The notes under the pieces were generated by a model, which saw only the letters and a list, made by a program, of their open reading frames with translations, was not told the origin of the DNA and did no database searches. Position numbers and translations under genes: made by a program. A DNA stretch of 64,000 nt from Microcystis aeruginosa NIES-4325 (lineage in GTDB: Bacteria > Cyanobacteriota > Cyanobacteriia > Cyanobacteriales > Microcystaceae), in assembly GCF_008974145.1 (NCBI RefSeq), contig NZ_BJKP01000020.1:1-64000 (forward strand), read 5' to 3'. Positions within the stretch are counted from its first letter, which is position 1, and each line of letters starts with the position of its first letter. Positions 27,384 through 37,500 of this stretch are shown one piece after another.

Positions 27384-27624
27384 AATTTTTATTGCTATGG
27401 CTCCTGGAGTAAAACCAAGAGAATGTTATACTAAATCCTCGTGAAAGATTATAGGAAAAGGGGGGGAAGAGCAGAAGTAATCACTCAAAAACTGATGGTT
27501 TTAATCCAGCCAAAACAGAGCGATTCACCTATTATCCCTCCTAACCAAGAGAAAAGAAAAAATTAATATTTATCGGCCGAGGTTAGCTGATACGATTAAG
27601 GGGATGACTATCATTCCAAGGTCA

Positions 27625-29025
27625 ATGAGCGCAAGAACGTTATTCGATAAAGTCTGGGACGCACACACGGTTAAGATTCTTCCCAGTGGACAGACACAAT
27701 TATTTATCGGACTGCATCTAGTCCATGAAGTCACCAGTCCCCAAGCTTTTTCGATGCTAAGAGAAAGGGGTTTAAAAGTATTATTTCCTAGACGGACTAT
27801 TGCTACCGTCGATCACATCGTCCCCACCGAAAATCAGGCGCGTCCTTTCCTTGACGATTTGGCTGAGGAAATGATCCGGGCGATCGAAACTAATGTTCAA
27901 ACCAATCATATTCCTTTCTACGGCATCGGTTCCGGCAATCAGGGCATAGTTCATGTGATCGCTCCTGAACAGGGCCTAACCCAACCGGGGATGACGATCG
28001 CCTGTGGTGACTCCCACACCTCCACCCACGGTGCTTTTGGGGCGATCGCTTTTGGCATCGGCACTTCCCAAGTACGCGATGTTCTTGCTACCCAAACCCT
28101 ATCCCTATCAAAATTAAAAGTGCGTCGAGTGGAGGTAAACGGCGATTTAAATCCTGGTGTCTATGCTAAAGATGTAATTCTCCATATTATTCGTCAATTG
28201 GGCGTTAAAGGCGGTGTTGGTTACGCCTACGAGTATGCTGGTAGTACAATTGAACGGATGTCCATGGAAGAAAGGATGACGATTTGTAACATGGCGATCG
28301 AAGGTGGGGCCCGATGTGGTTATATCAACCCCGATCAAATCACCTACGATTACCTCAAAGGTCGTGATTTTGCGCCGAAAGACTGGGAAAGTGCGGTTAA
28401 TTGGTGGGAAAGCATTAAAAGCGATGCCGATGCGGTTTATGACGATGTGGTGGTCTTTAATGCCGGCGAAATCGAACCCACCGTTACTTGGGGGATCACT
28501 CCGGGCCAAGGAATCGGGGTTAACGAAGTCATTCCCACTCCCGATAGTTTACCAGCAAGTGAAAGAGCGATCGCAGAGGAAGCCTATCAATACATGAAAC
28601 TCACCCCCGGCGCCCCGATTAAAGGCACAAAAATCGATGTCTGCTTCGTCGGTAGCTGTACTAACGGCCGGATCAGTGATCTGCGCGAAGCGGCCAAATT
28701 TGCCCAAGGTCATCGTGTGGCCCCCCATGTGAAAGCTTTTATCGTACCTGGTTCCGAAAGAGTCAAAAAACAGGCGGAAGCGGAAGGATTAGACCAAATT
28801 TTCCTAGCATCGGGCTTTGAATGGCGCGAGGCGGGCTGTTCCATGTGTTTAGCCATGAATCCTGATAAATTGCAGGGAGATCAGATCAGCGCCTCCTCCT
28901 CCAATCGTAACTTTAAAGGTCGTCAAGGTTCCGCTTCCGGGCGTACTTTGTTGATGAGTCCGGCGATGGTGGTAGCGGCAGCAATTAAAGGGGAAGTCAC
29001 CGATCCCCGGGAGTTGTTACAGTAG
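27625..29025 (+). CDS. leuC: 3-isopropylmalate dehydratase large subunit
   Basis: 466 residues from ATG 27625 ([16 protein letters not shown]), the usual LeuC start; an in-frame ATG at 27604 adds seven residues. Iron-sulfur ligands are visible in [14 protein letters not shown] and [12 protein letters not shown], and the substrate region in [14 protein letters not shown]. With LeuD it isomerises 2- to 3-isopropylmalate in leucine biosynthesis using a [4Fe-4S] cluster. leuD is not adjacent; the next 625 bp are repeat-rich non-coding DNA. Confidence 0.95.
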   Translation: MSARTLFDKVWDAHTVKILPSGQTQLFIGLHLVHEVTSPQAFSMLRERGLKVLFPRRTIATVDHIVPTENQARPFLDDLAEEMIRAIETNVQTNHIPFYGIGSGNQGIVHVIAPEQGLTQPGMTIACGDSHTSTHGAFGAIAFGIGTSQVRDVLATQTLSLSKLKVRRVEVNGDLNPGVYAKDVILHIIRQLGVKGGVGYAYEYAGSTIERMSMEERMTICNMAIEGGARCGYINPDQITYDYLKGRDFAPKDWESAVNWWESIKSDADAVYDDVVVFNAGEIEPTVTWGITPGQGIGVNEVIPTPDSLPASERAIAEEAYQYMKLTPGAPIKGTKIDVCFVGSCTNGRISDLREAAKFAQGHRVAPHVKAFIVPGSERVKKQAEAEGLDQIFLASGFEWREAGCSMCLAMNPDKLQGDQISASSSNRNFKGRQGSASGRTLLMSPAMVVAAAIKGEVTDPRELLQ

Positions 29026-29651
29026 TTATCTCAATGGTGAGATAGGAGTCAGGCTTCGGCCGTGAGATCAGCGTTCGACCGAGCGTTCGACAAAAGCTCA
29101 CGCCGAAGTCTCACGCCGAGGTCCGAACGGAGTCAGGAGATTATTTTTATTGGTTCTCCCTTCTCCCTTCTCCCTTCTCCCTTCTCTACAATAATTACTC
29201 GCAACCAGAAATACCTTGTGTTTATATCATACTTTGTGCTTTTTGTCAAAAAAACTTTTTTTTTGCAATAAAACTACATAAAAAAAAGATCATCGTTGTG
29301 GGTGAGATTGACTAATTTACCGGTTTTAATTAGGATCACCTTCTAGGTGTGGCAAGGGTTTCAACCATTGCTGGCCAAAAAAGCACAGATCAAACCATTG
29401 TGAAATTCTATCAAATCGCTGTACCCATTATAACGTCGTTGTTAAATAAAAATCTTTCTCAATTAATTCTTAAGAATTTATAAATATTGCGGAAGGTTAA
29501 TTTAAATATTCTCAAGTTTTTGCAGTAAATCAATAATTTTTACTTATCTTTGTCCAACATTGGGTTAGAAGTCAGTTATCAGTTATCAGTTATCAGTTAT
29601 CAGTTATCAGTTCACTGAGAAAACTCCCCACTTCCCACTTCCCACTCTCTT
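29026..29651. repeat. Repeat-rich intergenic region with heptamer arrays and a hairpin
   Basis: No gene. A GC-rich inverted repeat (CTTCGGCCGTGAG near 29054 against CTCACGCCGAAG near 29098) may form a hairpin. Four copies of TTCTCCC lie at 29154-29187 and five copies of AGTTATC at 29574-29608, followed by CCCACTT-type repeats. The middle (29200-29560) is AT-rich without recognisable structure. Both arrays share the 7-bp period seen at 17874-17989. Confidence 0.85.
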
Positions 29652-32090
29652 TTAATTTGACTGCCATAATTGCCAAGCTTTAACGAGATTTCCCCCCATC
29701 AAGGCAGCCACTGCATTTAAAGTCTTAATTTCCTCACTATCGGGATTTAATTTTCTTGCCTGATCTAAGACTTTTTGGGCTGCTTGCGGTTGCCAATCGT
29801 AGAGATAAATAAAACCTTGATAAGCATAATGATAGGGATTATGGGGGTCAATTTTAATCATTTCCTCCGTGGCTTTTATTGCCCCTGCCACATCCTGTTG
29901 TAGTACCTTAGAAATTGCTAATCCGTAGGCTAAAGATAATTTATCGGGGGGGTTTTGTTGCTGTAAACGATAGGAAAAGGCCTTGTCTGCTTGCAGCACA
30001 TAATCCTGAATCGAATCGTATTGATTGATACGATTAGTTAACTCAAAAATTGGTTCAATACCCGTTAATCCTTGGCCAATATTAGCAGACTTTAAGCGCA
30101 ATTGGGTCACTAAATCTAATTGGGGCGTTGCTAACTTGGCAACTTGAGGATCGATGGTAATTTCAGCATTAGTTTTAATCGGATAGGTTTCGCCAGTTTC
30201 CCGATTGAGATAGACAGCATATAAGCGATAAACTCCGGGGGTTGCTGCCGACTGCATGGCAGTTTTTTCAGTGACTTCAAAACTATTTTGTTGCTCTTCT
30301 GGAGTTAATTTTTTTGCCATTAATCCCCCCATAGCAATACCATGATCGTGCATCCAATAATCCTTCCCGTCCACTTCTTGCCAAGTTAAAATTACTATCC
30401 CTGACTTTAATTGTTGCCAGTCTCCTGCCCATTTGTAAACCACAGGAATTGGTTGATTAGGAGATGCTTTTTCAGCAATGGCAATCTCTCTTAATTCCAC
30501 CCGTTTTGGCGCATTTTCAAGGGGTTTAACCGTGACGGATGGGTCTATTTTACGGTGTAGGGATAGGGTACTATCATCCGGTAGCTGCCAAGTTTTTTCC
30601 ACTTGGAAATCTGAACCAGTGGCGACTCGATTAACAATTTTTTTCTGGACATCGGGGACGGAACCCTGTTCACCAGTTTTAGTTAAAAACCAATCTAAAG
30701 AATTGACATCCTTTTCGATATCTTCTTCCCTAACTCCCACCTGTCTCCCAGCAACCTGGAAATTATGTTTACCACCGTAGAAAGAGAAGGTATGTTGATT
30801 TAATTCGGGGGTGGAAGGTAAAACCCCTAGAGTGCTGCGAAGATAGGGAGAATCGGCTAGAATCTCTTTAACTACTTCTTCGTGCTGCCAACCAGTTTTT
30901 AAATAGGGATGGTGTTGTAATTCGGGACTAAAAACGTTAGTAATTATATCTCCCCCCAAGGGGAATAAATTTAAGCTGGTGAGGATAGCGGCAATGGTTA
31001 TCGTTCCCCAACGGATAGCGGGGGCAAAACGACCTCGCCAAGATAATAAACCGACGGATAAAATTAAGGATAAAGTCGGTAAAAGCGGCAAAATATAACG
31101 AGCATCTTTATTGATGTTGAGGGATGATAATAGATATCCCCCCAGCAGAAAAACTCCTAACCAAATCCACACAGGACGATTAACCTTATCTTCAGTTTTT
31201 CTATGACGTAATGAGATTAATAATCCGACCACGGGAACTAATAATAATACCCAAGAAAGAAAATAGGGTAAAACTTGGGCGTAAAATGTCCAGGCATCAG
31301 GACTGGTAAGAGGCGGATCTCCCTCCAAAATTGCCGAATCTACCGTGGCACGTTTGCCCGCAGTTAACATTAATAACCAATTCGTCCGATACCAGGGAAA
31401 CATTAACAATGCTGCCGTCAAAAAACTCAGCATTAGTTGTGCTAGATTGCCCCAACGTTTTCGCCGGAGATTTTCGCCCAATACCCACAAAATCGGTAAA
31501 AAGAGGAAAAATAGGGCGGTTTGTTTGACTAACATCCCTAAACCGAAAGAAATCCCGAAAGCGATCGCTTTTAGCCAGCTTTTACCACTAAATCGCCACC
31601 ATGTCAAGCAGAAGTAAGAAAACGTTACAATTGCCGCTAAGGGAAAATCTAAGAGATATTCGAGGCGATAATAGTATAAACCTGGGAGAAATTGACAGAT
31701 TAAGACTGCCCAGAGTGCTACAGTCCCATTAAAGAGGATAATTCCCAATCCGTACACAGAAAAGAGCAGTAGGGCGCTATAGATAGCCATTACCCACATA
31801 CCCGCGTCAACGCTAATACCAAAGAGATTAAAGAAGGGAATCGTTAAAAGATAGGTTAAAGGGGGAATTTTCGGGGACATTAGCCATAAACCGCGCCACC
31901 AATCCCCATCAAACCAGCGCGGATTTTGGAAAGCTTGGGTATAGATAATCCCACCGTTGAGATAATCGGCCTGATCCCAAGCAGGAATAGTATGATCGAG
32001 ACTAAACCAGAATCTATCGACTAATATCCCCAATATCCATATAATAGTGACAATAATTAACCCCTGTCTTCCATCTAGCGATCGCTTCAA
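29652..32090 (-). CDS. GT39-like integral membrane glycosyltransferase with C-terminal TPR-like domain
   Basis: 812 residues. The N-terminal ~400 residues contain about eleven hydrophobic helices. An early acidic loop (HTIPAWDQADYLNG, Asp near 39) and LNINKDARYILPLLP near the end of the membrane part resemble GT39/ArnT-type polyprenyl-sugar transferases. Residues ~420-690 are a soluble, probably periplasmic, region. The last ~110 residues look like TPR helices (DPHNPYHYAYQGFIYLYDWQPQAAQKVLDQARKLNPDSEE). Substrate unknown; a role in protein or lipid glycosylation is inference. Confidence 0.78.
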   Translation of the reverse strand: MKRSLDGRQGLIIVTIIWILGILVDRFWFSLDHTIPAWDQADYLNGGIIYTQAFQNPRWFDGDWWRGLWLMSPKIPPLTYLLTIPFFNLFGISVDAGMWVMAIYSALLLFSVYGLGIILFNGTVALWAVLICQFLPGLYYYRLEYLLDFPLAAIVTFSYFCLTWWRFSGKSWLKAIAFGISFGLGMLVKQTALFFLFLPILWVLGENLRRKRWGNLAQLMLSFLTAALLMFPWYRTNWLLMLTAGKRATVDSAILEGDPPLTSPDAWTFYAQVLPYFLSWVLLLVPVVGLLISLRHRKTEDKVNRPVWIWLGVFLLGGYLLSSLNINKDARYILPLLPTLSLILSVGLLSWRGRFAPAIRWGTITIAAILTSLNLFPLGGDIITNVFSPELQHHPYLKTGWQHEEVVKEILADSPYLRSTLGVLPSTPELNQHTFSFYGGKHNFQVAGRQVGVREEDIEKDVNSLDWFLTKTGEQGSVPDVQKKIVNRVATGSDFQVEKTWQLPDDSTLSLHRKIDPSVTVKPLENAPKRVELREIAIAEKASPNQPIPVVYKWAGDWQQLKSGIVILTWQEVDGKDYWMHDHGIAMGGLMAKKLTPEEQQNSFEVTEKTAMQSAATPGVYRLYAVYLNRETGETYPIKTNAEITIDPQVAKLATPQLDLVTQLRLKSANIGQGLTGIEPIFELTNRINQYDSIQDYVLQADKAFSYRLQQQNPPDKLSLAYGLAISKVLQQDVAGAIKATEEMIKIDPHNPYHYAYQGFIYLYDWQPQAAQKVLDQARKLNPDSEEIKTLNAVAALMGGNLVKAWQLWQSN

Positions 32091-32226
32091 AATGACTTCT
32101 CCCTAGTGCAACTCTCAATTATTCTGCCACGCTCTCAAGCGACCCTGAAAAAATCGCCAGCGAGAAACACCAGACCGATCGGGTAAAATAAAGATTTAGT
32201 GAAAAATTGTAACAGGAACTTGACAA

Positions 32227-33687
32227 ATGCGAGTGGTGATCGTTGGTGCAGGGTTAGCGGGAATGGCAACAGCTATCGATCTGGTCGATGCGGGCTGTAC
32301 AGTAGAAATCTTAGAATCTCGTCCCTTTGTCGGTGGAAAAGTCGGTAGTTGGGTAGATGCGGACGGTAATCACATCGAGATGGGCTTGCACGTCTTTTTT
32401 GGTTGTTACTATAATCTTTTTGAGTTAATGAAAAAAGTGGGCGCTTTTCAATCCCTACTACTCAAAGAACACACCCACACTTTTATCAACGAAGGGGGAA
32501 AAATCGGCGAATTAGACTTTCGTTTTGCCGCAGGTGCGCCTTTTAACGGTTTAAAAGCCTTTTTTACCTCCTCCCAACTCTCGGCAGCCGATAAAATCTT
32601 TAATTCTCTGGCCCTAGGTACCAGTCCCATCGTCCGCGGTCTGATAGACTTTCAAGGAGCGATGAAAACGATTCGGGATCTGGACTCGATTAGCTTTGCC
32701 GATTGGTTTCGTAGCCATGGCGGTAATGAAGGCAGTTTAAAAAAAATGTGGAATCCGATCGCCTATGCGTTAGGATTTATCGATACGGAAAATATCTCGG
32801 CCCGTTGTATGCTGACGATTTTCCAATTTTTCGCCGCTAAAACCGAAGCTTCCGTCCTGCGGATGTTGGAAGGTTCCCCCCACGAATACCTGCATAAACC
32901 GATTATTAACTATCTGGAGGCCCGGGGCGCCAAAATCTCTACCCGTCGTCAGGTGCGGGAAATTCTCTATTCTGGAGAGGGCGAAAATCTGCAAGTTAAT
33001 GGCATGATCGTCGCTAACGGAGAAACCACAGAAACTATCACCGCAGATGCCTATGTTTGCGCTGGTGATGTCCCCGGTATTCAGCGTCTTATTCCCCAAG
33101 ATTGGCGGAAAATGCCGATTTTTGACAATATTTTCCGACTAGAAGCTGTTCCCGTCGCCACGGTACAATTGCGTTTTGACGGTTGGGTGACGGAGTTAAA
33201 TGATGCCGAAAAACGCCGACAACTGCAAAAAGCGGTGGGAATTGACAATCTTTTGTACACCCACCAAGCGGATTTCTCCTGTTTTGCAGATCTTGCTCTC
33301 ACCAGTCCTAGGGATTATTATCGCCCCGGAGAAGGTTCTTTATTACAGTTGGTTTTAACCCCTGGGGATCCTTTTATTAAAGCTAAAAATGAAGATATCG
33401 CCCAGCACGTTTTAGCGCAGGTCCATCAGTTATTTCCCTCCTCGCGGGAGTTAAAGATGACTTGGTTTAGTGTGGTGAAATTGGCCCAGAGTCTCTATCG
33501 GGAAGCACCCGGGATGGATGTCTATCGTCCCTCCCAAGCGACTCCTATTGCTAACTTTTTCCTTGCCGGTAGTTATACCCAACAGGATTACATTGATAGC
33601 ATGGAAGGGGCCACTTTATCGGGTAAACAGGCAGCCAGGGCCATCTTACAACAGGCCGAGCGCTGGAAATCTTTAGCGACGGTTTGA
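32227..33687 (+). CDS. crtQ: Zeta-carotene desaturase, plant/cyanobacterial type
   Basis: 486 residues. FAD-binding start [46 protein letters not shown], and a C-terminal FAD block ([27 protein letters not shown]) characterise CrtP/CrtQ-type desaturases. The overall sequence fits CrtQ (ZDS), which converts zeta-carotene to lycopene at the thylakoid membrane. Length is normal. It stands alone and is divergent from the GT39-like gene across ~136 bp; a terminator-like hairpin follows it. Confidence 0.93.
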   Translation: MRVVIVGAGLAGMATAIDLVDAGCTVEILESRPFVGGKVGSWVDADGNHIEMGLHVFFGCYYNLFELMKKVGAFQSLLLKEHTHTFINEGGKIGELDFRFAAGAPFNGLKAFFTSSQLSAADKIFNSLALGTSPIVRGLIDFQGAMKTIRDLDSISFADWFRSHGGNEGSLKKMWNPIAYALGFIDTENISARCMLTIFQFFAAKTEASVLRMLEGSPHEYLHKPIINYLEARGAKISTRRQVREILYSGEGENLQVNGMIVANGETTETITADAYVCAGDVPGIQRLIPQDWRKMPIFDNIFRLEAVPVATVQLRFDGWVTELNDAEKRRQLQKAVGIDNLLYTHQADFSCFADLALTSPRDYYRPGEGSLLQLVLTPGDPFIKAKNEDIAQHVLAQVHQLFPSSRELKMTWFSVVKLAQSLYREAPGMDVYRPSQATPIANFFLAGSYTQQDYIDSMEGATLSGKQAARAILQQAERWKSLATV

Positions 33688-33697
33688 GCAAACAGCC

Positions 33698-33733
33698 GGC
33701 AATCTCCTCTCTTGAGAAGGGATTGCCTTTTAC
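33698..33733 (+). terminator. Rho-independent terminator-like hairpin after crtQ
   Basis: GGCAATC (33698-33704) pairs with GATTGCC (33721-33727) around an imperfect inner stem, followed by TTTTACC. Position eleven bases after the crtQ stop fits a transcription terminator. Confidence 0.7.
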
Positions 33734-33736
33734 CTG

Positions 33737-33775
33737 ATCTCAACCAGTAATTTAAATACGCAGGCAGCTGATTCT
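33737..33775 (+). repeat. 39-bp direct repeat, left copy
   Basis: Matches 34491-34529 at 37 of 39 positions (core AGTAATTTAAATACGC, then GGCAGCTGATTCT). The pair encloses 715 bp holding dispersed repeat B and the DUF29 gene. Confidence 0.9.
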
Positions 33776-33910
33776 CTCTTGGGTTTGGTGGGTAAAATGT
33801 ATTTTAAGATACAGTCCTGCTGGCGAGGGAGTGGAAGGAACCACAAAGACACAAAGAACACAAAGATTGAGCGCTCCTATATAAGTTAAACTGATCACAC
33901 AAAGAAGAAG
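33776..33910 (+). repeat. Dispersed repeat family B, copy 2
   Basis: The reverse complement closely matches 4303-4435 (blocks TTTGGTGGGTAAAATGTAT, AAGATACAGTCCTGCTGG, AAGTTAAACT). It starts immediately inside the left 39-bp direct repeat. It encodes nothing plausible. Confidence 0.75.
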
Positions 33911-33994
33911 AGAGCCGATTTTACCTATCCACAACTAGAATACTAGAACTACTGAATAGAACGCCATATCTTTAATTGTCAAGGCTGCTCCAAT

Positions 33995-34456
33995 ATGAAA
34001 GATCGAGCCAATTCCCTGTATGAATCCGACTTCTACGGCTGGACGGAGCTACAAGCGAAAGCTCTAGCCAACCGACAGGTAGAAGCTCTGGACTGGCAAA
34101 ACTTACGGGAGGAAATCATTTCCTTGGGTAAACAAGAATATCGAGAACTGGTGAGCCGTCTAACCGTTTTGGTAGGACATCTTCTCAAATGGGAATATCA
34201 GCCGGATAAACGTTCTCGCAGCTGGTTTTTGACGATTAGAGAACAGAGACGAGGGATCAGACGGCATCTACAGGGCAATCCTAGTTTAAAATCCCAGATA
34301 CCGACGGCTTTATCCGATGCTTTCGAGGCCGGAGTCGATTTGGCTTTACGCGAGACGGATTTACCGATACGGACTTTTCCCTCTCACTGTCCCTTCACCT
34401 TCGAGGACATCATGGCCGACCATTTCCTCTGCGATACGAGTCAGGATTGGTCGTAA
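33995..34456 (+). CDS. DUF29-family protein
   Basis: 153 residues: SLYESDFYGWTELQAKALANRQVEALDWQNLREEIISLGK, then LVGHLLKWEYQPDKRSRSWFLTIREQRRGI and a C-terminal FEDIMADHFL. This is the complete DUF29 pattern, a family greatly expanded in cyanobacteria and without known function. Its location between 39-bp direct repeats, directly downstream of a dispersed repeat, suggests it moves or is copied with its surroundings. The gene appears intact. Confidence 0.88.
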   Translation: MKDRANSLYESDFYGWTELQAKALANRQVEALDWQNLREEIISLGKQEYRELVSRLTVLVGHLLKWEYQPDKRSRSWFLTIREQRRGIRRHLQGNPSLKSQIPTALSDAFEAGVDLALRETDLPIRTFPSHCPFTFEDIMADHFLCDTSQDWS

Positions 34457-34490
34457 ATTTAACGGTTATACCGCCTCGACGGGTATCTGT

Positions 34491-34529
34491 ATCTCAACAA
34501 GTAATTTAAATACGCGGGCAGCTGATTCT
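34491..34529 (+). repeat. 39-bp direct repeat, right copy
   Basis: Second copy of the 33737-33775 sequence, ending six bases before the stop codon of the restriction-modification gene. Two mismatches to the left copy. Confidence 0.9.
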
Positions 34530-34534
34530 TTTTT

Positions 34535-37500
34535 TTACTCTCTCCCCTCAATAATTTTAATTTCTTCCTCGCTTAATCCATAGAGTTTATAAACAATTAT
34601 ATCAATCAATTCATCGGTGGTGCTTAATTGTTGTTTTAGGGGTAAAAGTTTATCTAGACTGGTTTTATATTCTTTTTCTAGGGTTTCCTGTATTTGACGA
34701 TCGAGTAAGTTAACGCTAATTTTCTTTTTGTTTTTTTTCAGTATCTCCCACAGTTGATCGCAGCTAAGATGGGGTTCGCTTTTTTGGTAGTCACCGAGAT
34801 AGTTTTGGATTTTTGATTTGTTGGTTAAATTATTGATCTCACTGCCGATTATTCTCTCTAAATATCTTAAAAAGCTTTTGATTTCTTTTTGTTTTTCCCG
34901 ATTTATCTCGATCATCTGTTCTGCTAAGTAGGACAGAATATCATGGACTATATCGGTTTCTTCTCTCCTAATATGTTCCTCGATTTCTTTTAATATTTCT
35001 TGCTTTTCTTGATAACTTTTGATAAGTTTCTCTAAGCAATGTTGACGGCGATCTCTATTGGTGTTAAAAGATATTTTAGGAATAAAAATTACGTTTAGTT
35101 CGTAGGCATTAATATGATTAGTCGTACTTGTAAGGCTGAATCTCCATTCCAATAATTTTGAATTTAAAAAAGCTAGAACTGTTTCTAGTTTATATTGTGT
35201 ATCTACAATATAACCAACTGTGTCAGAACAAAAAAATCCCTCTTGAATAGTTGTTGCTATTATCCGTCGATAATTATCGATTGCTGCACCTCTTTGATAG
35301 GCGATTCTTCTCTTTAAATGATCGTATGCTTTAACTTCTTTATTTGTACCACGTTTTTCAAGGAATTTTGTTTTATTTAAATACACTGGGTTTCCTTGTT
35401 TTGGCTTTTCGTAAAACTCATAACGACCTATATGCGCTCCACGAAGAACTATTTCACCTGGAGGATCATCTGATATAAATTCTTTGAATTGCTGATTGAA
35501 CATAATCTCTCCAGGAGTCGGATAACCAATGGTTTTAAATAAAACACATCTAGGATTTTCACATAGGTTTAATAACAATTTCCAAGACTCCTGATTGACT
35601 GTTGGTATAGATAAATTATCAGGATCAAATTTATCGATTTTTTCAGCATTAGCATAATATCGACGAGAATGATCTAGAATATCTTTGCCCTCATGAGTTC
35701 TCATCGAGAAATCTAGCGGTAATATGCCATTAAAAAGAACATACACACAAGTGGATAATTTTGCTTCACGAAAAACCCGATTATTGGGGTCATCTTTTTG
35801 CGGAAAAGCTTCAATACATATCAAACTGGTTTTTTGTAAAAGCTTACGTCTTAACTCAAATGTAAAACGATCACCTAGCAGTGACATAGGAACAATAAAG
35901 CTATGATAGCCATTTTTCTTAGCGAGACTTATAGCTTTGGCAACAAATAAACGATATAAGTTAACTCTAAATGCTCTAGCTTCTTTATAAATTTCTGTAT
36001 TATCTATAAATTGTTTTTCGTCAATTACTCTACCGAGAGCGGATTCTGACAATTCATCATAAGGAGGATTACCGATTACTGCATCAAAACCGGGGTTATC
36101 CTTCCAAGAAGCGGAATCAAGATCGATAAAAACTTCAGGAAATTCCAGATCCCAATGAAAAAAACGCTTACTTTTATATAAACTAGCTGCCTGGTCTAAA
36201 ATTCCTTGATCTGAACGGGGTAACTTATCCCAATTAATTGCCGATATATTACCACCGTAGCGCTGCAGAAACTCGATAGCAGTTTTAACCCCAAAAAAGC
36301 GAGAAAGGAAAACATCTAATAAACGCTTGTAGGGTTTAGCTTGACTATCAAAATCACGGAATAACTGTTCACTTGTTTCCACTTCAGCAAAAGTCGCATC
36401 GCTGAGGGTACTAATTCCCCGCATAATTTCCGCGGCCCGAAGTAACCCAACAAAAGGGCCAGTTAAAAGAGTTAATTGACCACTTTCTTCCTCGATCATA
36501 GCGGCTTCTGCGTCCTTGGCGGTAGTTCCGATCAGAGAATTACCACAACGTAAATGATGATCCAAAAAACTCAAAGGTGCGCCCACTGTGAAAGAATGTA
36601 ACCAGAGACTAACCTTGGCCAATTCTACAGCCATCGGATTGATATCCACCCCATAAATACAGCGCTTCATCACCACTCTCTGTAATAATTGCGTGGGTTC
36701 AAGGGTGGGAGAATCGAGAATAATTCCCTGTTGTCGGAGATTGTCGATAATATTTTGTCGGGTGGTTTCCAACATGGTTAAAACGGGATTATCTTCGGGA
36801 TAAAGATTGAGAATCTGGATTAACTCATCGGTGAGATAGTCCACTGCTTCTACTAAAAAATGTCCGCTTCCCATGGCGGGGTCACAGAGTTTAAGATCAA
36901 GTAAGGTGGTGATCGCTTTTTTTTCTAAGCGTTGTAGCTCTTTTTCTAATCCCTGCTGACTGAGATTTCCTAAACGTCTATCGCTGCTTTCTTGTCTTCG
37001 GGTGGCGATTTCTGTCATCACATCCCCGAACTGTCGCGCTCTTTGCTCTAAAATTGGTTTGAGGGTATGACTGACAATATATTTAACAATATAATCGGGA
37101 GTGTAATAGGAACCGGTGGCTTTTCTTTCTCCCCGATCATTTTCCAGATGTACCGATTCCCCCTCAATCACGATGCGATATTCCAGTAATCCCTCGTAAA
37201 TTGATCCTAACTGTCGCACACCTAAAAAACTATAGTCGATCGGCTGTCCCTCAAAACGTGCTAACTTGTCTAAGATGGGCGCTAAAACCGCATCGGATAA
37301 CTTGTATTGACCGAGAAAACAATTCACCCGGCCTTCTTCCATGTCAAATAAACCCCCGTTGTAACGAGGTACGGCTAAATTAGCATCCCCTCGATCGACA
37401 ATGCGAAATAAACTGAGGAGAGCATCGTATATTCCCGTCGAGGTGCCACTAAAGACCTGCTGACGATCGATTTTAACGGCAATTTCTCGCGTCTTTTGCA

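Noticed and set aside
28147-28597. 120- and 97-codon frames inside leuC
   Set aside because: Shadow frames of a well-recognised gene; no motifs of their own.
33978-34020. Short similarity between DNA before the DUF29 start (TCAAGGCTGCTC) and part of rsh near 25885
   Set aside because: Only about a dozen contiguous bases match; too short to infer transfer.
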